This document shows positions 6,416 through 14,116 of a stretch of DNA of 42,321 nucleotides, piece after piece. Below the pieces are notes generated by a model, which saw only the letters and a program-made list of their open reading frames with translations, had not been told where the DNA came from and did no database searches. Each line of letters opens with the position of its first letter. Within the stretch, counting starts at the first letter, position 1. A program made the position numbers and the translations under genes. Location of the stretch: contig NZ_JAGSCS010000023.1 in NCBI RefSeq assembly GCF_018128025.1, positions 1 through 42,321 of the forward strand, given 5' to 3'. The DNA comes from Proteiniclasticum sediminis (lineage in GTDB: Bacteria > Bacillota > Clostridia > Clostridiales > Clostridiaceae).

Positions 6416-7459
6416 CTATTTCAGGCCATAAAGCCGTTTGATGAGTTCATCATCATCAATGTTATATCTTTCAGGGTTTAAAAATTCTTTGAGTGTACTG
6501 TCCTCTGGAATAGCACTTTCGATTGCTTTTCTCTTTTGTTCCGTATCAGCATAAGCATAAATCAAAGTTGTTTCAAGCCTCGAATGACCAAGCAACTGTG
6601 AAATAAGTGGGAGAGGAACACCGCTCTGATATAAGTGCATTGCTATAGAATGGCGAAACATATGGGGATGCACATTCTCTGGCATTGTAGGTTCCTTCGC
6701 CCTTGCTTGGATTCCATAATTCTTTATGAGTTTTCGAACATTGTCCTCTGTCATCCGCGTATGTTTATGAGCATGCACAGAATAAAACAAAGTATCATTT
6801 GAATACATGTTGACTCCTGGATGAAACATTCTTAAATAATTGTTGAGATGCTCTACTAACTTTTCCCTCATTGGAATGCATCTTGTTTTTGATCCTTTTC
6901 CTTGCAAAGTTGCAATGTTTCGCGTATCCAGGGAAAGGTCACAGATTCTTATATTGACTAGTTCTTGTACTCTAGCCCCTGTTTGATAAAGGAAGAGCAA
7001 AAGAAATGAATCTCGCAGACCTTTACGAGTAGATGTATCCGGCTGTGAAATGATTGCTTCGACTGCTGGTACGGTCATATATTCGACCGGCTTAGTTGAT
7101 ACAGCTGCTTTTGGAATCACCTGTATCTCATTCCATATTGCAGCTGCTTCGACATTGCAGGTTGCTGCATATCTTAGGAAAGCACGAATGCAGCTACGTC
7201 GATGATTTCGTGTAGAAACTGAACATTTCCTCTCTATCTCTAGATTATCGAGATACTCTGCTAAGGATTTTCTATTTATCATTGAGAGGTTAACTTCATA
7301 CAATTTTACACCATTTATGTCTTTTAGGTATTCAAGATACTGCTCCAATACCGTTTGATAAGTGCGAATTGTCGTGGTGCTACTTTTTCTCATATTGGGT
7401 AGATAGGATTTAAAGTAGTCTAAGATGATTGTAAATAACACATTTTTCTTTAATCCCAT
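6416..7459 (-). CDS. Tyrosine recombinase, third of trio
   Basis: A 347-residue site-specific recombinase. An N-terminal SAM-like core-binding domain (to about residue 110) is followed by the catalytic domain. The full set of catalytic residues is visible: Arg in QTGARVQELV, Lys in GKGSKTRCIP, His-x-x-Arg in HPHMFRHSIA, His in LLGHSRLETT and the nucleophile Tyr in LIYAYAD. It is the only one of the three with the canonical first His. It starts at ATG 7459 with GGAGG 7 bases upstream and overlaps the previous gene by 10 bases. In RIT-type elements all three proteins are thought to act together. Confidence 0.9.
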   Translation of the reverse strand: MGLKKNVLFTIILDYFKSYLPNMRKSSTTTIRTYQTVLEQYLEYLKDINGVKLYEVNLSMINRKSLAEYLDNLEIERKCSVSTRNHRRSCIRAFLRYAATCNVEAAAIWNEIQVIPKAAVSTKPVEYMTVPAVEAIISQPDTSTRKGLRDSFLLLFLYQTGARVQELVNIRICDLSLDTRNIATLQGKGSKTRCIPMREKLVEHLNNYLRMFHPGVNMYSNDTLFYSVHAHKHTRMTEDNVRKLIKNYGIQARAKEPTMPENVHPHMFRHSIAMHLYQSGVPLPLISQLLGHSRLETTLIYAYADTEQKRKAIESAIPEDSTLKEFLNPERYNIDDDELIKRLYGLK

Positions 7460-8427
7460 ATCGACACCTCCGGAACAGAGGAATCAATCATACCCCAATT
7501 AATTCCAGGTGATGATATTAACCGTTCAGGTAAGATATGGATATAGTAAGCAGTATCTGAAAAATGCTCATGGCCCATATAAGTGCGCAGATATGGAAGC
7601 ATTGTAAAAAGATCTACCCCCTCATTAATCCAGCGCTGAAGTGCAGCTGAGGCAAAAGAATGTCTAAAATCATATGGTCTCAGCATTGGCAAATATTCTG
7701 CGTCAATCATAGGATTAGCCATTTTCCAGCATCTATCACAAACCGCACCAAGTTGCTGCGACGTATACTTAGTTCCATCAATACGCGGGAAAAAATATGG
7801 GGTTCTAACAAATATTTGTGTTCTTCGCTCAACGTATTCATTTAACAGCTGTAGCATATCATCAGATACAACGATAATTCTTTGCTTCTTTCGCTTGTTA
7901 ACTCTGATAAGAATCTCACCTGTTTTGAGATTAACATCTGAATCCTCCAAACTGCAAGCCTCTTGAGGTCTTAAGCCAGAGGTATAAATGAGCCTGAAAA
8001 TTACTGGAGCAACTTCAGCGACAAAAGCATCACCACAGTGCCACGACTGCAGCCGATCAGCTGCATCAAAAAAATCGGCAAGTTCTTTAGATGATAAAAT
8101 ATATGGCACAAAGGTTCGTTTTGTTCGATAAAGAAAAGTTGGTATAACATACGAATCATATCCTAATCCCTTTAAGTATTTAGCAAAAACTCTTAAAGAC
8201 TGGGACCTACCAGACATATCGATAAAGCCATTATTCTGTTCATACTGCAACCAATCATCAACTAATGCTTTGGTTAGATTAGCTGATTTTACGGTTGTTT
8301 CCATACAATACTGATCGAACCTTCGTAGATATTTTATTGTGGTTCCTGTTGTGAAGCCTTGAGCTTCTCGAAATTCAATGAATCCGTTAATTGAACTAGA
8401 GAAAACACTTTGGAAGGTGTAGTTCAT
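7450..8427 (-). CDS. Tyrosine recombinase, second of trio
   Basis: The start is at ATG 8427 (MNYTFQSVFSSSINGFIEFR), with GAGGAGG 8 bases before and an ATGA overlap with the stop of the first recombinase; a GTG at 8436 is less likely. It has 325 residues. Catalytic residues visible are Arg in TSGLRPQEAC, Lys in VNKRKKQRI, Arg in YDFRHSFASA, His in YMGHEHFSDT and Tyr in AYYIHI. The first His of the H-x-x-R box is Tyr here (YDFR). The frame is intact and coupled to both neighbours. Confidence 0.88.
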   Translation of the reverse strand: MNYTFQSVFSSSINGFIEFREAQGFTTGTTIKYLRRFDQYCMETTVKSANLTKALVDDWLQYEQNNGFIDMSGRSQSLRVFAKYLKGLGYDSYVIPTFLYRTKRTFVPYILSSKELADFFDAADRLQSWHCGDAFVAEVAPVIFRLIYTSGLRPQEACSLEDSDVNLKTGEILIRVNKRKKQRIIVVSDDMLQLLNEYVERRTQIFVRTPYFFPRIDGTKYTSQQLGAVCDRCWKMANPMIDAEYLPMLRPYDFRHSFASAALQRWINEGVDLFTMLPYLRTYMGHEHFSDTAYYIHILPERLISSPGINWGMIDSSVPEVSIWD

Positions 8428-9638
8428 TCGCTCCACCTCCTCGGTCTTATCCCATCGAAATCAAGTGCACACACTTTTAGATTTCGAGTATCCAATGCAA
8501 TATATTGCTTCGTGTTACTTATATCTGTGTGTCCTAGAACTTGAGAGACAGTTGTTACAGGAACTCCTGCAACAACAAGATTTTTTCCAACGGCTCTTCT
8601 TAATTGATAGAATCCACCTTTTCCGTTGATGCCTGCACTTTTCATATATTTGGTATAGGCACTACCAAAACTACTGCCTGCTTTGATAGGACGAATAGGT
8701 GCTTGATGACTGAGAAACACATGAGGATCATCAAACTTTGGACGGCCGTTAATAATGTAATCTTTTAATGCTTCTCCGACATCAGTGGTAAGAGGCAGTG
8801 CTAATGGTTTTCCAGTTTTGTGCTGAGCAATACGGATTTCTCCTCGTCTCCAGTCAATGTCGGTAAGTTGAAGTTTTTTGATATCAGATATTCGGAGTCC
8901 GAGAACAACCCCAAGCATGATTGCAGCATAATCACGTTTTCCTATAGCTGTATTAAGATTTATTTGACGGATAACAGCAGCAATATCATCTGGTAACGCT
9001 GCTGGATGAATCTTGTTTTCAATGGCAACTTTAAAGTCAAAAAATTCTTCAAATGTGCTTTTCGTGTAATTGTTTTCGTAAAGCCATATATGGAAACGTC
9101 TTAGCTCTGATCTGAAATTTGGAATCGTTTTGCTTTTTAGATTCTTGCTATCTTCTAGGATGAACTGTCTTAGATCTGTCACCTTTGCATCACTGAAAGA
9201 AGCAATGCCATGGTTAGAAAGCCAGTACGCATAACGTTTAGGCGCCCATGCTCGACTTTTGCGTTGCTGTTCATTCTTCGAAACATCTTCTGTGTAGCTG
9301 TTGATAACTCTAACAAATGATTCTGGAAACGGTAACTTAGGAAGTGTAAAACGATCAGCATTAATTACACCAGATTTGCAATACTCCAGATATTTACGTA
9401 TGAACCATAAATGTTCACGTGCAAAATATTGTCCCATTGCATCTCCATTAAGTCTGTCTTGAAGCCCATTTGTATACGCATCTGTTAGGGTTGAATTTAA
9501 CTGTGTGCATTTATTTTCAAGATGATAATGAATGAGACGGGATAAAGCAGCTGAAGCAATATTTTTGCTTTTGATACTGTACCCAACTCGATTCATTTCA
9601 TCTAAAAACTTCTGTGCAGAATCCTGAATTGTGTCCAT
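8424..9638 (-). CDS. Tyrosine recombinase, first of trio
   Basis: The start is at ATG 9638 (MDTIQDSAQKFLDEMNRVGY), with GGAGG 8 bases upstream. It has 404 residues, the largest of the three, as in other trios. Catalytic Arg is in LGLRISDIKK, Lys in QHKTGKPLAL, Arg in YQLRRAVGKN, His in VLGHTDISNT and Tyr in KQYIALD. The H of H-x-x-R is replaced by Tyr (YQLR), as in the second recombinase. The gene is transcribed from a promoter overlapping an element site at 9670-9700. Confidence 0.88.
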   Translation of the reverse strand: MDTIQDSAQKFLDEMNRVGYSIKSKNIASAALSRLIHYHLENKCTQLNSTLTDAYTNGLQDRLNGDAMGQYFAREHLWFIRKYLEYCKSGVINADRFTLPKLPFPESFVRVINSYTEDVSKNEQQRKSRAWAPKRYAYWLSNHGIASFSDAKVTDLRQFILEDSKNLKSKTIPNFRSELRRFHIWLYENNYTKSTFEEFFDFKVAIENKIHPAALPDDIAAVIRQINLNTAIGKRDYAAIMLGVVLGLRISDIKKLQLTDIDWRRGEIRIAQHKTGKPLALPLTTDVGEALKDYIINGRPKFDDPHVFLSHQAPIRPIKAGSSFGSAYTKYMKSAGINGKGGFYQLRRAVGKNLVVAGVPVTTVSQVLGHTDISNTKQYIALDTRNLKVCALDFDGIRPRRWSE

Positions 9639-9669
9639 GGTGAAAACCTCCTTTTTTTTTGGTATCACC

Positions 9670-9700
9670 ATTATAACAACAAGTTATCAGGAATTTTTGG
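9670..9700 (-). promoter_or_regulatory. Extended -10 promoter of the recombinase trio over a recombinase-type site
   Basis: On the minus strand TGTTATAAT gives an extended -10 box (TATAAT at 9675-9670). The expected -35 region has no good match and is occupied by CCTGATAACTTG, the reverse of the TTATCAGG site at 9684-9691. Binding of recombinase there would repress the operon (inference). Confidence 0.55.
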
Positions 9701-9710
9701 AATTATATAA

Positions 9711-10967
9711 TCACATCTCTAAAATAGCAATGTCACTGTATTTTAGGCACTGACCATCTCTAATAACATAAATATCGGATCCTGCTTCATCAGAATTCTT
9801 GTGTTCTAGAGAATACTGATAATAGCGCTTGACGATAACGTCGCAGAACTTCTCATCAAGCTCGATGGTATAGCAGGAGCGGTCAGACTGTTCGCAGGCG
9901 ATGAGCGTTGAACCGCTGCCGCCGAATGGATCGAGCACCAGGGTGTTACTCATGCTGCTGTTCATAATCGGATACGCCAAGAGCGGGACCGGCTTCATGG
10001 TCGGGTGATCGCCATTTTTCTTAGGCTTGTCGAACTCCCAGATGGTGGTTTCCTTCCGGCCGGTGTACCACTGATGCTTTCCGGTTTTCTTCCAACCGTA
10101 GAGGACAGGCTCATGCTGCCATTGGTAAGGAGAGCGCCCAAGCACCAGCGACTGCTTCTTCCAGATGCAGCAGCCGGACAAATAAAAACCGGCATCCACA
10201 AAGGCTCTCCTGAAATTCAGCCCTTCGGTGTCGGCATGGAAAACATAGATGCTGGCGTCAACTGCCATTACCGCTTCAGTGTTTGTAAAGGCATCGAGCA
10301 GAAAGTGGTAGAAAGCGTCATTACCCATGTTGTCGTTCTTAATTGTTCCGGCGCTGCCTTCATAGTTGACGTTGTACGGCGGGTCGGTGATCACGAGATT
10401 GGCTTTGGCACCGGCCATCAGTAAGTCAAAGGTGTCCTTTTTAGTACTATCACCACAGACCAGTCGGTGCAGACCAAGGGTCCAGACGTCGCCGAGCTTG
10501 GTGACTGGCGGTTCCTTTAGCTCTGCTTCTACATCAAAATTATCATCGTGGATGCCGTCTTTGATACTATCCTTAAACAGATCATCCAGTTCGGCGGGGC
10601 CAAAGCCGGTAAGGGATACATCGAAGTCTGCACCCTGTAAATCTGCAATGAGCAGAGCCAACTTTTCTTTATCCCATTCGCCTGAAATCTTATTTAGTGC
10701 AATGTTGAGAGCCTTTTCCTTCTCGACATCCATTTCGACCACTACGCACTCGACTTCGGTGATGCCCATGTCGATGAGCACCTTCAAACTCTGATGCCCA
10801 CCTACAACACAGCCGGTCACCTTATTCCAGATGACCGGCTCGACGTATCCGAACTGTTCAATTGATCGCTTCAGCTTATCGTATTCAGGATCGCCGGGTC
10901 TTAAGTCCTTGCGGGGATTGTAGTCCGCAGGCAGAAGCTCGGCGGTTTTCTTTTTCTCAATCAGCAT
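9711..10967 (-). CDS. ParB-like/DNA methyltransferase fusion with substituted C-terminus
   Basis: A 418-residue protein. An N-terminal ParB/sulfiredoxin-like domain (about 1-110) contains the GGHQS motif at 56-60. It is followed by an amino-group DNA methyltransferase with DPPY at 195-198 and, later, the SAM loop DPFGGSGST at 346-354. DPPY before the SAM loop is the beta arrangement, so the product is N6-methyladenine or N4-methylcytosine. Residues up to R381 are phage sequence. Residues 382-418 come from the recombinase element and replace the displaced end at 6112-6213. The upstream gene makes its cofactor SAM and overlaps it by 11 bases. It probably protects or marks phage DNA; the target sequence is unknown. 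Confidence 0.9.
   Translation of the reverse strand: MLIEKKKTAELLPADYNPRKDLRPGDPEYDKLKRSIEQFGYVEPVIWNKVTGCVVGGHQSLKVLIDMGITEVECVVVEMDVEKEKALNIALNKISGEWDKEKLALLIADLQGADFDVSLTGFGPAELDDLFKDSIKDGIHDDNFDVEAELKEPPVTKLGDVWTLGLHRLVCGDSTKKDTFDLLMAGAKANLVITDPPYNVNYEGSAGTIKNDNMGNDAFYHFLLDAFTNTEAVMAVDASIYVFHADTEGLNFRRAFVDAGFYLSGCCIWKKQSLVLGRSPYQWQHEPVLYGWKKTGKHQWYTGRKETTIWEFDKPKKNGDHPTMKPVPLLAYPIMNSSMSNTLVLDPFGGSGSTLIACEQSDRSCYTIELDEKFCDVIVKRYYQYSLEHKNSDEAGSDIYVIRDGQCLKYSDIAILEM
9750..9824 (-). repeat. 75-bp perfect inverted repeat, right copy
   Basis: This is the exact reverse complement of 6242-6316. On the minus strand it forms codons 382-406 of the present methyltransferase, followed by a different tail from that at the left copy. 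Confidence 0.95.
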
Positions 10968-12123
10968 ATTTCTTTACCGCCTCTCGTAGTTCGTTATAAC
11001 GGTCCAGCCATTCCCAGCGAGAAAGCGTTCCGCTGAAATGGCCATAGGTTGCTATATCTGCATAGATGGGATCACGCAAGCTCAGCATTTCGATGATCGC
11101 TGCTGGACGAAGGTTAAAAACATCGAGGACTGCTTTGCGAAGAATCTCATCAGAAACCGTGCCCGTACCGAAGGTATCAATCTCAACCGCAACAGGATCA
11201 GCCTTACCGATAGCATAGGAGATGGCCACCTGACAGCGTTTCGCATAGCCGCAACGGACGATATTCTTTGCGATGACCCTTGCCATGTAGGCACCGGAGC
11301 GGTCAACCTTCGTCGGGTCTTTCCCGGAGAATGCACCACCGCCATGAGCAGCAAGGCCGCCGTAGCTATCGACCATTATCTTTCGACCGGTCAAACCGGT
11401 GTCCGCTGCAGGTCCGCCCTCGACAAAGCGGCCAGCGGGATTGATGAGGATTTCAGTGTCATCATCAAACGGGAATTTCTCGAACACCGGCCACAGCACT
11501 TGGGAGATGATCTCACTGCGGAGAATCTCTAAATCCTTATCAGCGCGGTGCTGCACAGAAACAATAATCGTTTTGATGCGCTTGGGCTTGTCATCTTCAT
11601 ACTCGACAGTGACCTGGGCTTTGCCATCAGGACCGATGCCTTTGATGATGCCGTTTTTCATGGTGCTATCAAGCTTTCGACAAATGCTATGAGCAAATAC
11701 CAGAGGGAGCGGAAGTTTTTCTGTCGTCTCATCTGTAGCGTAGCCATAAATAGTGCCCTGATCACCAGCGCCGAGCATGGAATACCAAGAGGTATCTCCG
11801 GTGCGAGATTCAAGCGCCTGATTCACACCACCAGCGATATCCTTGCTTTGCTGGTGGACGAAAACAAACACTATGAACTTCCACGGATTGTAGCCGACCT
11901 CTTCAAGAACTCTGCGGACCACCCATCGGATGTCTACTTTTTTCGAGCAGGTGATTTCGCCCGCTACGATGATTTTTCCTTTAGTTGCCATGACCTCGCA
12001 GGCCACGCGGGAACTTTTATCTTTGCGAAGACATGCATCAAGAATGTTGTCTGCAATCAAGTCGCAGAGTTTATCTGGATGACCCTTGCAGACGCTTTCA
12101 GAAGTTCTATAACGTCTATTCAT
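10957..12123 (-). CDS. metK: S-adenosylmethionine synthetase (phage-borne)
   Basis: A 388-residue MetK homologue: SESVCKGHPDKLCDLIADNI near the start, GAGDQGTIYGYATDET in the middle and GGGAFSGKDPTKVDRSGAYM later are the family signatures. The enzyme makes SAM from ATP and methionine. The C-terminal part is rather divergent, which is typical of copies in Clostridia prophages. The gene sits immediately upstream of the methyltransferase and overlaps it, so the pair supplies cofactor and uses it. No frame damage is seen. Confidence 0.93.
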   Translation of the reverse strand: MNRRYRTSESVCKGHPDKLCDLIADNILDACLRKDKSSRVACEVMATKGKIIVAGEITCSKKVDIRWVVRRVLEEVGYNPWKFIVFVFVHQQSKDIAGGVNQALESRTGDTSWYSMLGAGDQGTIYGYATDETTEKLPLPLVFAHSICRKLDSTMKNGIIKGIGPDGKAQVTVEYEDDKPKRIKTIIVSVQHRADKDLEILRSEIISQVLWPVFEKFPFDDDTEILINPAGRFVEGGPAADTGLTGRKIMVDSYGGLAAHGGGAFSGKDPTKVDRSGAYMARVIAKNIVRCGYAKRCQVAISYAIGKADPVAVEIDTFGTGTVSDEILRKAVLDVFNLRPAAIIEMLSLRDPIYADIATYGHFSGTLSRWEWLDRYNELREAVKKYAD

Positions 12124-12160
12124 TTTTGTGATCTCCTATCTAATAATTTTATTTTCCCTA

Positions 12161-12220
12161 TTTACACTCGACCGGATTGGTAGTACAATTAAATCAGTCA
12201 ACCGGAACGGTAGTACAATC
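12161..12220 (+). promoter_or_regulatory. Promoter with duplicated operator for the 240-aa gene
   Basis: TTTACA (12161-12166), a 17-base spacer and TACAAT (12184-12189) form a near-consensus promoter. ACCGGATTGGTAGTACAAT (12171-12189) recurs as ACCGGAACGGTAGTACAAT (12201-12219), exactly 30 bases later. The first copy overlaps the -10 box and the second the early transcript. Confidence 0.75.
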
Positions 12221-12235
12221 TAAGGAGGAGTTATT

Positions 12236-12958
12236 ATGCCACGTAAAAATTACATGACCATTAATGCCCATGAAACAGTTCAACAAATGTTTGATGAATT
12301 TGTTTCTATCAAAGAAACTCAAAAGACCATCGCTTTAAATGACATGCTCGAAATGTATATGCTTGCTAAAGACGAAGATCTATACTTGGAGCTTAAGCGA
12401 AAATATCTTAATGTTGAAGGTGTTAAACAAATGCTTTCTGATCGAGATAATGAGGCACCTCTCACTTCTGACGAGCTATTCTTGTTTATGAAACTCGGTT
12501 TTTCTTATGACAATAAAGGCAATGAATACAATGGTCACGAAACGATACAAGCGTATATTTCTGACGAAGCAATCAGGGGTTACACTTGGTTTTCTACTCA
12601 AGCACTTTATTATGGAATGTCTCAAAAAAGGGTTGATGAATATAATAAAGCTATTCGCATGGGTAAAAAGGTAACACTCCTATTTTGCATAGGCGAAAAA
12701 GCAGGCGGTGAAAACGATATAGCATACAAAGCTGATGTTTTAGAAATTCTTTCATTTAAACAACCATCTGCCTTATCATCAAATGATTATCCAAGTCTAT
12801 GGCACGGTGAAACTGCCCGCATTTGGATCAAACTGAAAAACATTCAAGAAGAAGATCTTCTTTCAGCAAAACTTTTTGAAGTTACATCCACAGGTGCTGA
12901 TCTTCAGCAGGTGATCAATAACAGTCAATATCACTTTGGATATATAAGTTTGAAGTAA
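12236..12958 (+). CDS. Plus-strand phage protein with possible RHH and EVE/PUA-like domains
   Basis: A 240-residue protein with AAGGAGGAG 6 bases before ATG. The N-terminus (MPRKNYMTINAHETVQQMFD, then a helix) suits a ribbon-helix-helix or similar DNA-binding unit. The C-terminal 120 residues (GYTWFSTQALYY; GKKVTLLFCIGEKAGGENDI; ARIWIKLKNI) resemble the beta-barrel pattern of EVE/PUA-like readers, with aromatic W residues. Neither domain is certain. It is the only phage-region gene on the plus strand, with its own promoter and terminator, between metK and terS. A role in regulation or in sensing modified bases is possible; this is inference. Confidence 0.6.
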   Translation: MPRKNYMTINAHETVQQMFDEFVSIKETQKTIALNDMLEMYMLAKDEDLYLELKRKYLNVEGVKQMLSDRDNEAPLTSDELFLFMKLGFSYDNKGNEYNGHETIQAYISDEAIRGYTWFSTQALYYGMSQKRVDEYNKAIRMGKKVTLLFCIGEKAGGENDIAYKADVLEILSFKQPSALSSNDYPSLWHGETARIWIKLKNIQEEDLLSAKLFEVTSTGADLQQVINNSQYHFGYISLK

Positions 12959-12964
12959 CAGCTT

Positions 12965-12994
12965 AAGGCAACTGATGATTCGGTTGCCTTTTCT
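12965..12994 (+). terminator. Terminator of the 240-aa gene
   Basis: AAGGCAAC (12965-12972) pairs with GTTGCCTT (12983-12990), followed by TTC. It lies 6 bases after the stop and between convergent genes, so it may serve terS on the other strand as well. Confidence 0.75.
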
Positions 12995-13544
12995 ATTTGC
13001 CACGGCGAGCAGTGAGCAATCGCTCCATCACATCATCTTGAGGATTCACACCACTGTACTCTCCGGTACAGTTTTCCTTTACGATCTGAAAAATCTCCAT
13101 CCATAGGCGATTTGTCTGGTTCATATAATTCTGGCCCATCGCCACATATGGACTTTGAATTGCGTTGCCTGTAGTGGGGTGCTTTGCAAGAAATCCGTAT
13201 TCAGTGACTGCTTCCTCGCACTGAATCCACCTGGCCACGCTCATGGCGTAGCGCTCCAGAAGCTGCGGAGCTACAAGCACTGCACAGCCACGTTCGTTCA
13301 GCCAAGTCCAGGCGGATTTATAGATTTCGCTCGCAAAGAGCGTCTTGCCGTCTTTTTGTATGGCTTCGAGCATTTTGTTTGGTTCAGGCATTTCAAGTCC
13401 TTTTAGATCTGCTGCATCTTGAAATTCCATCACAGTCAGTTTTCTGCCACCGGGATTGCCCTCGGCTATTTTGTCGGCTAAAGGCTTCTTTTTTGCGCCC
13501 GCGCCGATACGAGCACCGCCACGGTTAGTACCGTCTTTTGCCAA
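12993..13544 (-). CDS. terS: Phage terminase small subunit, P27 type
   Basis: The start is proposed at a TTG (13544) with GAGGTG upstream, giving MAKDGTNRGGARIGAGAKKK, the usual beginning of this family; the frame stays open to 13607. The basic RGGARIGAGAKKK and the following NPGGRKL are P27-family traits. The protein recognises phage DNA and hands it to TerL. In this genome terS and terL are separated by about 8.5 kb, partly because of the recombinase element and the gene cluster before terL. The frame is intact, 183 residues. Confidence 0.85.
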   Translation of the reverse strand: MAKDGTNRGGARIGAGAKKKPLADKIAEGNPGGRKLTVMEFQDAADLKGLEMPEPNKMLEAIQKDGKTLFASEIYKSAWTWLNERGCAVLVAPQLLERYAMSVARWIQCEEAVTEYGFLAKHPTTGNAIQSPYVAMGQNYMNQTNRLWMEIFQIVKENCTGEYSGVNPQDDVMERLLTARRGK

Positions 13545-13652
13545 AAATATCACCTCACTTTGCAGGGTTGGGGCTATTCCCTCGTTTGAAAGCGCGTTTT
13601 TCAACACGAAGCCCCACGCCGCTGTCCGTTTTGAATAGTTTTAGAGATTTGA

Positions 13653-14009
13653 CTACCCCCACCGGTCACCGCTTTCAGCAGTAATTCGGGAGTGACAGGA
13701 TTTACATAGAGCCATTAGATTGCTCTTTTCATTGCCGCCGCCCTTAGAGAGAGGGAGGATGTGGTGGACCTCTTCAGCAGGCATCAGCTTGCCTTGCTTC
13801 TCGCACTCCTCGCAAAGGGGATGCAACTTGATGTAACGGTCGCGGATGCGCTTCCAGCTTCTGCCGTAGCGTTTGTTGGACTTGGGGTCGCGCTGGTACT
13901 GGTTGTATTGTTTGTCCATGACCTTTTGATGCTCGGCGCAGTATTGCTCACGCTCAGAGAGCCGACCGCAGCCGGGGTAGGCGCAGGGACGCTTTGGTTT
14001 ATATGGCAT
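13653..14009 (-). CDS. HNH endonuclease
   Basis: A 118-residue protein. The zinc-binding cysteines are C9 and C14, then C24 (CAYPGCG, EQYCAEHQ), and the HNH core is CEECEKQG, EEVHHILPLSKGG, NLMALCKSCHSRITAE. Such HNH proteins next to terminase genes are needed for DNA packaging in many HK97-type phages. It lies 108 bases upstream of terS. The 13545-13652 gap shows no gene. Confidence 0.9.
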   Translation of the reverse strand: MPYKPKRPCAYPGCGRLSEREQYCAEHQKVMDKQYNQYQRDPKSNKRYGRSWKRIRDRYIKLHPLCEECEKQGKLMPAEEVHHILPLSKGGGNEKSNLMALCKSCHSRITAESGDRWG

Positions 14010-14116
14010 GGGTTCACCTCACTTTCGGGGCATAAGAAAAGCCCCACAGGATTTCTCCCGCGAGGCTTCGCCTTGATGCTTTTCGCTACCTTAACATTAT
14101 CATGATTGCCTTGGGA

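Larger units (their letters stand above)
6216..9824. mobile_element. RIT-like element with three tyrosine recombinases, inserted in a methyltransferase gene
   Basis: The borders are TATTATCAG at 6216-6224 and its inverted copy at 9816-9824; methyltransferase codons lie on both outer sides. Inside are three overlapping tyrosine recombinase genes on the minus strand (415, 325 and 347 residues before start choice), the gene layout of RIT (recombinase in trio) elements and related to Tn554 TnpABC. No other cargo gene is present. Each end region carries a coding copy of the methyltransferase C-terminus. Insertion therefore keeps the methyltransferase frame open with a substitute tail. Confidence 0.8.

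Noticed and set aside
6216-9824. Ordinary phage-type or ICE integration with direct repeats
   Set aside because: Simple integration would leave direct repeats; here the end repeats are inverted and two separate tails exist.
11548-12183. Plus-strand open frame over metK
   Set aside because: Antisense to a clear SAM synthetase; no ribosome binding site.
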